A stretch of DNA of 64,000 nt, from the NCBI RefSeq assembly GCF_002994745.2, contig NC_037091.1, positions 24,991,789 to 25,055,788 on the forward strand, written 5' to 3'. The notes beneath the pieces were generated by a model that was not told the DNA's origin, did not search any database, and saw nothing but the letters and a program-made list of their open reading frames with translations. Positions 34,077-44,335 of this stretch are shown here, piece by piece; position 1 is the first letter of the stretch; each line of letters opens with the position of its first letter. Origin of the DNA: Rosa chinensis. Lineage: Eukaryota; Streptophyta; Magnoliopsida; Rosales; Rosaceae. Position numbers and translations under genes: made by a program.

Positions 34077-35908
34077 ATTTTCCTTAACTAAAACTTTTGT
34101 GCTTGGATTAAACCTTGTTGGCATATCACTTTAGGGTTTACAGTACGTTTTATACAACGGAGCAGGGTTATTATGAGTAACATAAATATTCATTATCCTC
34201 TCATAAGTCACCTAGGGTTATCTTTATTCAAATCTGAAAAAGAAAAAAGAAAAGAAAAAAACACAAAGAACAAAGAACAAAAATAAAACAAAGTTAATGC
34301 GAACCTTAAGCTTGTGTTAACTTCCCTAGTTTGTGATCCCTTCTAATTAGATGTTTCTACCATCAATCCATTGTTGGTATATTAGTGTGGACTCATAGAG
34401 ACTCTACAGTTGGAGGGCTCAAGCTAGCGCGTGATCGAAATCAAGCAGATGACAAAGCTTAGCGAATAAAATCAATGGATGTCCTACACATGTAGGGATT
34501 GCCCATCATGTTTGGTCAACCTCCTTGGCATCATGCAAGTTATTTACATGCGATGCATATTAAGTTATCGAATTACAAGCATTGCCCAGTTTTTATGAAA
34601 TTATTCTATCAGTCTATCACAGTAATATGCCTGAAAACTCAACACGAATGTCCTTTCCCAGCTTTTCAATCTCTCAAGGAGAAAGGGGTAAGACCACCGA
34701 GGTTATGCCTTCAGTCAGAGAAAGTCGATCACCATTGCTAGGCACAAGACCACTAAGGCCATATCTTGAATAAGAGAAAGTGGTAGGTGGTCCGGCTGAG
34801 CTTTCGGAGAAATGTAGCCTAGTGTGTAAGAACAGTCAATGACCCATGTTTGGGCTCATTATATGTTTATTGTGGTTTAGATGTCTCGTTCTGAAATTAA
34901 AGATAGTGGAGTCTAAAAAAGTAGGCAAATTATAGTTTTTTCTACCTTTAAAATTCGTCCATTTCTAAACCATGCACCCACGAATAGCTTGCCCTTTGGT
35001 TGAGCAGATTTAAGTAGGGTTCGCCCATGCTCTGCTGGATAGAGCACCCCCACTTAGAAAGAGGCTACGTCCGCTAGTTCAGGAAAATCGGATGAAGTTA
35101 TTACATACGACAGATACGAGCCACGTACGACTCCTCTCTCTCATTTGGAGCCTCCTCGTTAGGAGACAGCATGCAAAGTCACATATATAGTCAAAGTGTC
35201 AAAAAAAAAAAAAAACCTCTTTTCTTTATATGTTGGGTTTAAATGAATTCACATTGATTCATTAATTAATTACGGAATTTTACATTAACACCACCATTCA
35301 GTTCTGAACCAAACTAAAGCATCCTATACAATTTGGTTTCCATCTCAAACTAACACCGAATAAAGTGTTTATTTAATTATATTTATATGTTTCTATTTAT
35401 TATGTGTCAACCTCGTATTAAATCTGCATGCAAATCCAAAACTAACAACATCAATCAACAATGGTCAGTACAATAAACCGACGGAAATTATTAATTCATC
35501 AACTTCCATCCTCCAAACTAATACCGCCCTTTGAAATACATACTTTCCTCATTAATACTAATTATTCGAAACAGTTCTGATGCTGATTAATCGTAAATGG
35601 TTAGTTGGAAGGCTAGTAGAAAGCTGAGAGCTAGCCTGCCACTATCCCAACCAAAGTCTTCCCTCCGAATCATATAGATGGACATCGTAGTCAAAACACC
35701 TAAGATCTTTGCAAAGCCATCACATGTTTAATGTCAACAACTGACTGCACACAACAAACCTGCATTAGATATTTATCCATAATCGATCACCAGTCTCAGT
35801 ATCAGTGAAGCGATTCAACCAATAAATAAGGAAGTTGGAAATTCGAATACCAACGGTTTGGATCCTCTAATTAAATACCTTGACATGCAGTTCACAAGTT
35901 GGAAGATT
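34077..35908. other. No gene seen
   Basis: AT-rich sequence with A-runs near 34240 and 35202-35216. Open frames of 63-80 codons near 34500-34770 overlap in different frames and show no domain. The A-run at 35202-35216 after a more GC-rich block (34960-35170) could mark another retroposed fragment, but nothing confirms it. Confidence 0.5.
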
Positions 35909-35917
35909 TTAGACGTC

Positions 35918-36089
35918 GAGAGATTATTCAGAGCACCGCCGTACACTTGCACCAACATAAATGAATGGTTAGATTGCATTAAATACACTTTTTTTTTATT
36001 AAAAATAAAGTTGATAATAAATATCAAGGGTTGAGATTATTTTATAAGGGCTGAGTCGCTTACACCGTCGGTGCATAGAATAATTTCCA
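35918..36089. mobile_element. MULE-type MITE, 172 bp
   Basis: The ends GAGAGATTATTCAGAGCACCG and the inverse of TGGAAATTATTCTATGCACCG form TIRs. An exact 9-bp duplication TTAGACGTC flanks it (35909-35917 and 36090-36098), pointing to the Mutator superfamily. The same family sits in every unit of the 27.7-32.4 kb array. Confidence 0.83.
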
Positions 36090-36412
36090 TTAGACGTCAC
36101 CAGAATCCTATTTCCTCGATCATTAGAGGTTTGATGACGTTGGCAGTTTGGTTTGATGACGTTCGATTCATCATGCATGCCAGCGCATTTGATCATAACC
36201 ACCCAACCGTTGTGGACTTAATTTTTTGATTTAGTCTGTTTAATTTTCTGATTTAGTCTGTCTTAAATTCTAGCCATTCAATTTGAGTTTCACAATTAAT
36301 TAACATTTATAAACCGTCACCTACCAGCTATATATACATGAAGTTCTCCATGAGAGAGATTCAGGTCCACCGTTAATTAGGCATATATATAGAGGACCCT
36401 TTTAGTGGGGAT

Positions 36413-36642
36413 TGTTTAAGGAAAACGAAATTGAGATTGAAATCGTTGTGCTTTCATTGATAATAGAGGTATATTTATATAGAGAATTACAAGCATTGAA
36501 TTAGAGTTGTATTTAAAAACATAATCGTACAATGATTGGATATTTACGAATATCTCTGAAAATATATCTAACATAAACACTATTACAACTTGCACAAGTA
36601 ACCTAGAGTTTGGGTCAGACACATTCTGGATTTACTTGAACA
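36413..36642 (-). repeat. 3' LTR of minus-strand Copia element
   Basis: On the minus strand it starts TGTTCAAGTAAATCC right after the polypurine tract AAGGGGGAG and ends CCTTAAACA, about 230 bp. The RNase H end of the same element lies on its other side. Confidence 0.82.
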
Positions 36643-37117
36643 CTCCCCCTTGTGCTGCCCAAACGTTGTGCTCCTCTCGTTGTCTCTTCAAAAACCTTGT
36701 CGAGTAACAAAAACTCAGTGGGACAAAAATAACCTCGGTCGAAGGAGAAAAAGAGTACAACACACCCTTCACGTTTTGAGACCATACATGTAGACATCTC
36801 CCCTTGATGACTACGGTCATGGGAGTTCTAGTAACTTCCGCAAATGATGCTACCAACATGTTTCTTGAAAGTAGAATTAGGCAATGACTTAATAAACAAG
36901 TCTGTCATACTGTCCTCAGATCGAACCTGGTTCACTTTGATCTTGAGGAGAGTCTGTTGTTGCGGATTATGCTTGGTGTTGTCGCTTTTGATGTAGTCTT
37001 GCTTCATTTGTTCAATGCAAGCGGCATTATCCTCATAAATGCTCGTAGTCTCATTCGTGGTGGACTTCAAACCACAATTTCCTTGAACATGGGTAATTAT
37101 GGATCCAATCCACAAAC
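36643..37117 (-). pseudogene. Copia RNase H 3' end
   Basis: The minus-strand frame shows THVQGNCGLKSTTNE, IYEDNAACIEQMKQ and IKSDNTKH near 36980-37070, then SLPNSTFKKHV near 36860, the C-terminal hallmark of one plant Copia lineage. It is then followed by 3' UTR up to the polypurine tract. The upstream half of the same gene continues at 45960, on the far side of the solo LTR. At least one frame change and a deletion are present. Confidence 0.85.
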
Positions 37118-37779
37118 TGTCATGCCCCGAATTTTGAATAAAGAAATTTCGAATCTGAAACACGATAACTTAACAAGCACAAGACATACTTAGAAAATTC
37201 ATCATTTAAATTAAGTGATAAAGCAAACCGAGCTCACCAACATCAATACGGACTCGTTCTTTAGAGTCACATATTAATTTACAGAGAGTTTACAAATTAA
37301 ACTAAACGACAACTCAATAAGTAAACACACTCACTGCACAGCGGAAGAATAAAACTAACGTACACTTCAATGTCCTAGCTACAACAACAACCGACGCTCA
37401 GCTTTGATGACTGTTACTCCGACCTACACAATAACCCCTACACCGTGGAATAGTGTACCGTGTTGCAACAACAAACTCGGTAAACTTTTGCAAGCTCGTG
37501 TGAGTAAACCCTAAAAACCACAAAATACCTTTCCGACTCAAGGACAACAAATCAACACAATAATTATTTTTCAAAAGCAAAATCCTTTTCTTTTTAAGGA
37601 AAACACGAGTCACCACCGTGACAAATCAAATCATTTGAAAACTCAACAACAAACCAAAGAAATCACTCATTTCCTCTCGACAGGAATCATTTATCACCAC
37701 AACGACATGATAAAACATTTCTCGACTCACTACGAGTCTCAACCACAACTGCACTCACATCATTAAAGTAAATAAAACC

Positions 37780-37997
37780 AGTAATCCCTGCTTTGAAAAT
37801 TAGTTCAGGAGATCACTAAAAGTACACAATCCAAGATTATAGTAATCCCTGCATATAGTTTAGTTAAGAAGATTACATTAAAACCAATCAATAAAAATTA
37901 TAATAATCCATGCATATAGTTTCGTTCAGGAGATTATATTAAACCAATCAATTCAGAAAATAGTAATCCCTGCATATAATTTAGTTCAGAAGATTAC
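37780..37997 (-). repeat. Repeated hairpins with covarying stems in solo LTR
   Basis: Four units of about 60 bp each contain an inverted repeat around a loop of about 23 bp: 37842-37876 (GTAATC/GATTAC), 37903-37937 (ATAATC/GATTAT), 37963-37997 (GTAATC/GATTAC) and a weaker first one at 37780-37817. Inner CCTG/CAGG pairing is also present in some. The G-to-A change on one side of the second stem is matched by C-to-T on the other. The block is duplicated at about 43262-43485. Confidence 0.75.
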
Positions 37998-38333
37998 TAA
38001 AGAAAATAGCAATTCAATAATAGAAATAAACTAGAAAACATAACACCATCAACCATTGATAACACCAATCACTCAACAGCCACAATCCACATCATTCACA
38101 CACAATCATCATGCAAATCATCTCACATATCACCACACTGGTCATCACAAAAGACTGTTTCCTCAACTCTAACAACTTCAAAACAATAATGAAGTCATTT
38201 TCCAATTATTGTTTTCTCAACTAAAAACCATCACCAAAATCATACCTACTTCTTACAAACCTCAAAGCTGACCAAACCATCTTTTCTTTCCAAATTCATT
38301 TATTTTTCTTAACATTACATTGCACAACCATAG

Positions 38334-38838
38334 TGTTAATGTTTAAGATTGAGCGGTGGCCCAAGTCTTTGTTAACACTTGTCCAATGGGCGGACCGCTA
38401 CTTGCAATGTTCTCAGAGCCTCCGCTACCTGTCAAGTGAAATACAAAGTGACGTCAGAGGGAGACCGCACTGGGCGGTCTTCTCTTCTCCGATGCCTAAG
38501 TTAGTCAATGTATTTATGTGACAGAATAACAGTAGGTAAGTAGTGAATGCGTAATTAATGAGGAGAGAGGACATAACCTTTTATAGGTGGGGAAGAGGCC
38601 GAGCTCTTCCATGTTTTCAATGTGGGACTGATATGCTTCAGTTCCCAGCTTCTGGAGCTTATGATGCTATCTTGGCGGGGCGCGTGGCAGTGATCTAGGG
38701 GTGAGCCGGGGCTCAGGTGGTAGCCCACTTGGCTGTCTTTTCGTAGGTTACACCGTTGGCGATAGTTGGTACCGCTGGCGGTATCATGAGCATGGCTCAT
38801 TATAGCTAATTATGCTTGCAAATGCTCATGTAAGTACA
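38334..38838 (-). repeat. Left (3') LTR of nested Tat-type element
   Basis: 505 bp, TGTTAATG to GTAAGTACA. It is homologous to 43820-44335 with several per cent differences by eye, so this insertion is older than the element at 54060. Confidence 0.85.
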
Positions 38839-39339
38839 AGTCCCCAGTCAAGTAGGGCAATCTTAGTTGGGGAGTTGCCTAGCGGTTCGAAGCGTTACTT
38901 CCGCTAGACTTGCTAAAGCAGAATTAGCGTCAATGTGTTGTCAACTATGGACTTACTGAGTAAACGCTTTGTACCCTTTCAGGTGGGCCCTTACTAGGCC
39001 CCCAGGGAGTCCCCCACTCCCCGGCTAAGATAGACCTCCGTTTGATAGGTATATTGTTTGTTGAGGGGAGCTGCGCTAAGCAGAGGGTGTTGGGTAGCGA
39101 GCCCAATCTTTGGTACCCGAGTGGCGGGGGTCAACGTGCCTGATCAGGGCGGTCATAGAGTGTTGACATGTCCCCTTGTCCCTGAGGAACGTAGCCTGAC
39201 TGTAACGCCGCATGGCAGTTGTCGTCAGGACGAGGCGTTGCCTCAGGAATCGCCGCTGGCGGAAATCCCTCCACTGATAGTAAGCGGCAAACGGTGTCGC
39301 GGGGACCTGCTTGGTGGTAGACCAGTGAACGGTGCTGCA

Positions 39340-39665
39340 CTCAGCGAAAACTGCCTTGCTTGCAAGGTGGAGGGTGAGGTTTCACTAGTGGTGTGATGCT
39401 TAGTGGAGATAGTTTGCCAGATGGAGAGAAGTTCCACTAGCGGTGTGGCGCTTAGCGGGGACCTTCGGTTGCGAGGTGAAGGGAGAAGTTCCGCTAGCAG
39501 TGTGGCGCTTAGCGAAAACTTGCGCTTGCAAGATGAAGGGAGAAGTTCCGCTAGCGGTGTGGCGCTTAGTGGAGACTTCCGCTTGCAAGATGAAGGGAGA
39601 AGTTCCTCTAGCGGTGTATTGCTTAACGGAGACTTCCGCTTGCAAGATGAAGGGAGAAGTTCTTA
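39340..39665. repeat. 57-bp minisatellite, about five copies
   Basis: Units read GTGGCGCTTAGCGGAGACTT then a TGCAAGATGAAGGGAGAAG segment and end TTCCGCTAGCGGT. They are 57 bp long with increasing divergence to the left. It lies between the 3' LTR and the antisense ORF, the same relative place as the 37-bp array in the element at 54060. As 57 is a multiple of three, several frames stay open by chance. Confidence 0.85.
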
Positions 39666-39941
39666 GCGGAGTCCTTCGAGGATTGGTTATCCTTGATGGT
39701 TACTTCGGCGAGACGCTTCGTTTGACAGCGTCCGACACGTGCCCAACATGTATTGGGATAGCGTGTGGAATAACGTCCCCGCAGCACGCCCGCGTCTTCG
39801 CCATTAATGCGAGTAATTATTGATTTTGTAACGAAGGCGACGCCTCGGTTAATCCGGAGAGTATGTGCGATCGTGGGGCACTTGTACGACTGTCGTACGA
39901 TGTCGTTTTTTAACGGACGGCCTAGATTGGTTTGATGTTGA

Positions 39942-39949
39942 CATAAAAG
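39942..39949 (+). promoter_or_regulatory. Possible TATA box for the antisense ORF
   Basis: ATAAAAGA lies within ACATAAAAGAGAGGG, about 500 bp before the ORF start. No other support. Confidence 0.3.
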
Positions 39950-40455
39950 AGAGGGAAACCACAGTGGTTTTGACATCTTCTTCACTTCAAACTCTGAGTC
40001 GTCATGTTCAAGCTTTGTTTTAGAGAGCCGAGAAGAAGGTTATGCAATTTCCTGAAGTTATTGATCTTTGGAGGACGAAGACCTCTTGAAGCGGAGTTGA
40101 GCACCCTTAAGCGCACCAGAGTTCCCATCTTTGAGGTTGGTAACCTGAATCTCATCCCTGCTTTATTTGGTTTTTGTTTGTTTGTTTCTGCCAGTTTCTG
40201 TTTTTTTGGTATTTGGAGCGGGTTCTGTTATTCCCCAATGTGCTTGAGGGTCTAGGATGGGTGTAATTGTTTGACAGGGGGTTGGGGTTTATGGATTAGC
40301 AAAACTGTCAAATCTGTGTTTCGGATATATATGCGCTGTGTTCTTGTTTCGGCACTTTTTGAGTTTTCTGGGTGTTCTTGATGTTCTTGGCTAAAATCTG
40401 ACAGAGGGATAGTTTAGATCGGTTTTAGAACTAACTGACTTGGGTTTTAGGGTTT

Positions 40456-42895
40456 GTGATGGCTAGCATCGTAGAGATCTCAAGCAGTGAGGATTCCGGG
40501 TCTAACGTGTCGCTCAGCGTGGCGGATATGATGTTTATTGACTCGTTGCGTCCGTCTGCCCCTACAGGAACCTCACTGTCCGAACCGCTACAGACCATAC
40601 CTTGGGAAGTTGCAATGGGTCGTGCCGGTCGTCTAGAAAGTTCTATGGCAAGGGAGGACATTGCCGCCAGCAAAAGGTGTGAGGAGAGGCTAGCGAGCAA
40701 TAGCGCCACTAGCGGTTCTGCTGCCGGGGGTGAGGTTGGCGGCGAAGAAATAGAGTCTTCCAGGTTTTAAGTGACGGTACCGCAGTTGATGAGGTGGGTG
40801 GCCCGATAACTGTGGCCGCCGTCAACCTTCTGAAGCGGGTGTTCCGCCTGCCCGAAGTGGTGAAGTTGCGTCCGCCAACCGCTGATGAGAAGGCTTCCAT
40901 TCTGCCGGCGGGGTACGCTGCCGTTCACGAGGCCATCTTCCGCCAAGGTGTCACCTTTCCGTTACTTCCCAATCTCCAGATCTTGGTGTGCGAGTTTGGC
41001 CTCACCTTTGAGCAGATTTGCCCAACATGTGGCGGTTGCTGATGGCATTGAACTCACTCTGGCGCCTATCGGGATGTGAAGGGCCTACCGTGGCTGAAGT
41101 ACTTCACTTCTACAAGCTGGTGTATGTGAAACGCCAAGGTTGCAGCGGGCAAGTGAATGAGCCGCGGCCAGGGGGCTCCGAAGCTAATCGAATCTGAAGG
41201 ATTCCATGTCCCCCTGGAGGGGAACCTTTTGTATTGCTACCTCGGGGTGGGAATATCAAGCGGGGACAAACGAGGGGGCGTCGACATTTAGGATTAAGTC
41301 GGAGTTCCAACCGATCTGAGGTTCTTGCTGGACTCCGCTGCACAAAGTTGGTGGTTTTGTTTGTACGATAACTCCTCCATTTTGTTCTAACAAGTACTTC
41401 GTTTTTTTTTTTTTTTGTAGCGGGCTTGCGTTATAACCTGACGCGCGAGGAAGAGTGTCGCCTGGCAAGGATTAGAGGTTGTTGGTAGAATCGTAACCTG
41501 TTTGACCTCCGTCTTCTCACCTGTTGGGAGCTGTTGGTCGATCAACAGTTGACTCGTGCTCTTGGTAAGTAACTTCCGTTGTTCTGTGCCCTAGTTCAGT
41601 TTGTATCAGGCTAACTTGTTGCCTTTCATGTAGATTCTCTGTCGGGTAACAAAGCGATCTGCGATGAGTTTGCCAAAGCCATGGACCACGCAGAGATGAA
41701 CAATTTTTTGGAGAGTATGTACGCCGCTGGGCTGGAGCCCAGCAAACCGTCGTTGACCCTCAGACACTGGTGGTGAGCCAGTATGAGACTCCTGTGGTGC
41801 TACCGATGTCACATAACTCGCATCTCGGCGCCGATGGCTCGCCCGTGGTTCAGCCAGGTACAGACGGAGATCACGGTGCTGCCGGCGGGAGAAGGGTACA
41901 GGCTGCTCCCTAGAAGGTGAGGGAGAAAGCGCCCGCCAACCGCCGTGGGCCCCAGAGGGACAGAGTGGTAGCGAAGAGGGAACCCGTTACCGCTGCGGTC
42001 TTAGAGCTGCAGGTGTCCTCGAGGCCTGTCGCCGCCGGTGTAGCACCGGGGGTTCTGCAGAGGAAGCAGCTATAGAACGACGCCGATGAAGAAGAAGAGG
42101 AAGACGACGCGGAGGCCATCGGGGCCCGCCAGCAGAAGAGGGCAAAACAGGCCCCGCCAAAGGTGACAATGGCTGCTGTCAGGGAGGTGCAGGCGAGCGG
42201 TCTAGACTCCTTCGCGTCCTATGCGGAGTTTCTGACTGACTCTGAGCGGGAGTTCCTGTTCCACCACTGCGAAAGGCTCGGGTTCGGCGGGCTGGATGGG
42301 AACCGTGCGTCCGACAGCCGTCCAACAGTCGGCCTTCAGTTCGGCCTTCGGGCATCTGTCAGTGGGGCTCCATGAGTTGTTCTTGGCGGTATCACGCCAA
42401 CCTCAAGTTGAGCGGCAACTGAAGGAGGAAATTGAAGGTCTCTAGAGGGAGCTGAAGGAGACCAAGGACAAGCTAGCGGATGTTGAGCGGCACCTGGCCA
42501 AGGCAGAATGCGACGCTATGGATGCCCACGCCAAGCTGAATGTCGCCATTGAGCGGGACCTCGAGCGAAACGACCACGTCTCCAAACTAGAGCAGGATAT
42601 AGCCCTGCTGAAGGATCAAGTGGCGGCTAAGGCTAAAAAGGTTGAGATCCTTCAGCGGGACTCTACCGCCAAATCTGCAGAGATGAAGAGGCTGGAGGGC
42701 GAGGTTGCCTGACTGGAAGCTGAGAAGAGCAGCTCTGAGGCTGCCGCCGTGGCTGAGTTTAAACAATCTGCAGAGTATAAGCGAGCCATGATGAAGGCGG
42801 CGAAGGCTGGTGCTGCCGCCAACTTGGACATGCTAAAGCAGAAGGGCGCCATCAACTGCGTGAAAGAGTTCCAACCTGCCGGGTCATCTGGTTAG
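40456..42895 (+). pseudogene. Antisense extra ORF (Transposase_28-like, coiled coil) with intron
   Basis: The ATG at 40456 or 40459 opens a Ser-rich N-terminus (MASIVEISSSEDSGS). After a frame change comes the Transposase_28-like core: PAGYAAVHEAIFRQGVTFPL near 40910-40970, FGLTFEQICPN near 41000, LHFYKLVYVKRQG near 41100. The C-terminus is a long coiled coil (ELKETKDKLADVERHLAKAE near 42450, KLEQDIALLKDQVAAKAKK near 42585), ending AEFKQSAEYKRAMMKAAKAG and TAG at 42893-42895. An intron at 41565-41633 (GTAAGT...TGTAG) joins open frames in register, and another acceptor follows a T-run at 41420. Stops and frameshifts disable it. Its strand is opposite to the inferred element. Confidence 0.8.
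41565..41633 (+). other. Spliceosomal intron in antisense ORF (69 bp)
   Basis: Donor GTAAGT and acceptor TTTCATGTAG. Removing it keeps the frame from TRAL into SLSGNKAICDEF, so the plus strand here has been read as mRNA. Confidence 0.7.
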
Positions 42896-42919
42896 CGGGA
42901 GCCTACGAGTAGTGTGGTT

Positions 42920-43819
42920 CCTACGCCATGGAATAGTGTACCGTGTTGAAACAACAAACTCGGTAAACTTTTGCAAGCTCGTGTGAGTAAACCCTAATAA
43001 CCACAAAATACCTTTCCGACTCAAGGACAACAAATCAACACAATAATTATTTTTCAAAAGCAAAATCCTTTTCTTTTTAAGGTAAACACAAGTCACCACC
43101 GTGACAAATCAAATCATATGAAAACTCAACAACAAACCAAAGAAATCACTCATTTCCTCTCGACAGGAATCATTTATCACCACAACGACGTGATAAAACA
43201 TTTCTCGACTCACTACGAGTCTCAACCACAACTGCACTCACATCATTAAAGTAAATAAAACCAGTAATCCCTGCTTAGAAAATTAGTTCAGGAGATCACT
43301 AAAAGTACACAATCCAAGATTATAGTAATCCCTGCATATAGTTTAGTTAAGAAGATTACATTAAAACCAATCAATAAAAATTATAATAATCCATGCATAT
43401 AGTTTCGTTCAGGAGATTATATTAAACCAATCAATTCAGAAAATAGTAATCTCTGCATATAATTTAGTTCAGAAGATTACTAAAGAAAATAGCAATTCAA
43501 TAATAGAAATAAACTAGAATACAATACACCATCAACCATTGATAACACCAATCACTCAACAGCCACAATCCACATCATTCACACACAATCATCATGCAAA
43601 TCATTTCACATATCATCACCACACTGGTCATCACAAAAGATTGTTTCCTCAACTCAAACAACTTCAAAACAATAATGAAGTCATTTTCCAATTATTGTTT
43701 TCTCAACTAAAAACCATCACCAAAATCATACCTACTTCTTACAAACCTCAAAGCCGACCAAACCATCTTTTCTTTCCAAATTCATTTATTTTTCTTAACA
43801 TTACATTGCACAACCATAG
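42920..43819 (-). repeat. Second copy of host solo-LTR segment inside the nested element
   Basis: From about 42920 the sequence matches 37429-38333 almost base for base, down to the CATAG TSD at 43815-43819, and then runs into the right LTR. A CCTAC microhomology sits at the joint. It is thus a duplication of the host flank together with the LTR edge. Confidence 0.88.
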
Positions 43820-44335
43820 TGTTAATGTTTAAGATTGAGTGGTGGCCCAAGTCTTTATTAACACTGGTTTGATGGGCGGACCACTACTTACAATGTTCTC
43901 AGAGCCTCCGCTACCTGTCAAGTGAAATTCAAAGCGGCGTCAGAGGGAGACCACTCTGGGCGGTCTTCTCTTCTCCGATGCCTAAGTTAGTCAATGTATT
44001 TATGTGACAGAATAACAGTAGGTAAGTTGTGAATGCGTAATTAATGAGGAGAAAGGACATAACCTTTTATAGGTGGGGAAGAGCTTAGTCTCTTCCATGT
44101 TTTCGATGTGGGACTGATATGCTTCAGTTCCCAGCTTCTGGAGCTTCTAATGCTATCTTGGCGCAGCGCGTGGTGGTGCGTCAACGGTGATCTGGGGGTG
44201 AGCCGGGGCTCAGGCGGTAGCCCACTTGGCTGTGTTTCTGTAGGTCACACGGTTGGCGGTAGTTGGTACCGTTGGCAGTATTATGAGTGTGGCTCATTAT
44301 AGCTAATTATGCTTACAAATGCTCATGTAAGTATA
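43820..44335 (-). repeat. Right LTR of nested Tat-type element
   Basis: 516 bp, TGTTAATG to GTAAGTATA (terminal CA mutated to TA), followed by TSD CATAG. It may be a solo-type remnant of a second copy rather than the original 5' LTR, because no PBS precedes it. Confidence 0.8.

Larger units (their letters stand above)
38334..44335 (-). mobile_element. Tat-type LTR element nested in solo LTR, rearranged
   Basis: LTRs at 38334-38838 and 43820-44335 start TGTTAATG, and the outer flanks are an exact 5-bp TSD CATAG (38329-38333 and 44336-44340). The left LTR is followed by AGTCCCCAGTC, like the polypurine side of the minus-oriented element at 54060, so I read it as minus-oriented with the left LTR as 3' LTR. 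It holds a 57-bp minisatellite and an ORF on the opposite strand. Its 5' part (PBS, gag, pol) is missing, replaced at about 42920 by a second copy of the host solo LTR sequence that leads into the right LTR. Confidence 0.82.

Noticed and set aside
34499..34773. Overlapping frames of 63 and 80 codons as a small gene
   Set aside because: Different frames of one stretch, no domain, no promoter or conservation evidence.
39400..39823. Open frames with 19-residue repeats on both strands
   Set aside because: They result from the 57-bp minisatellite, whose unit is a multiple of three.
38334..44335. Simple two-LTR element reading for the nested element
   Set aside because: No PBS stands beside the right LTR, and 900 bp of host LTR sequence precedes it, so a plain full-length element is excluded.
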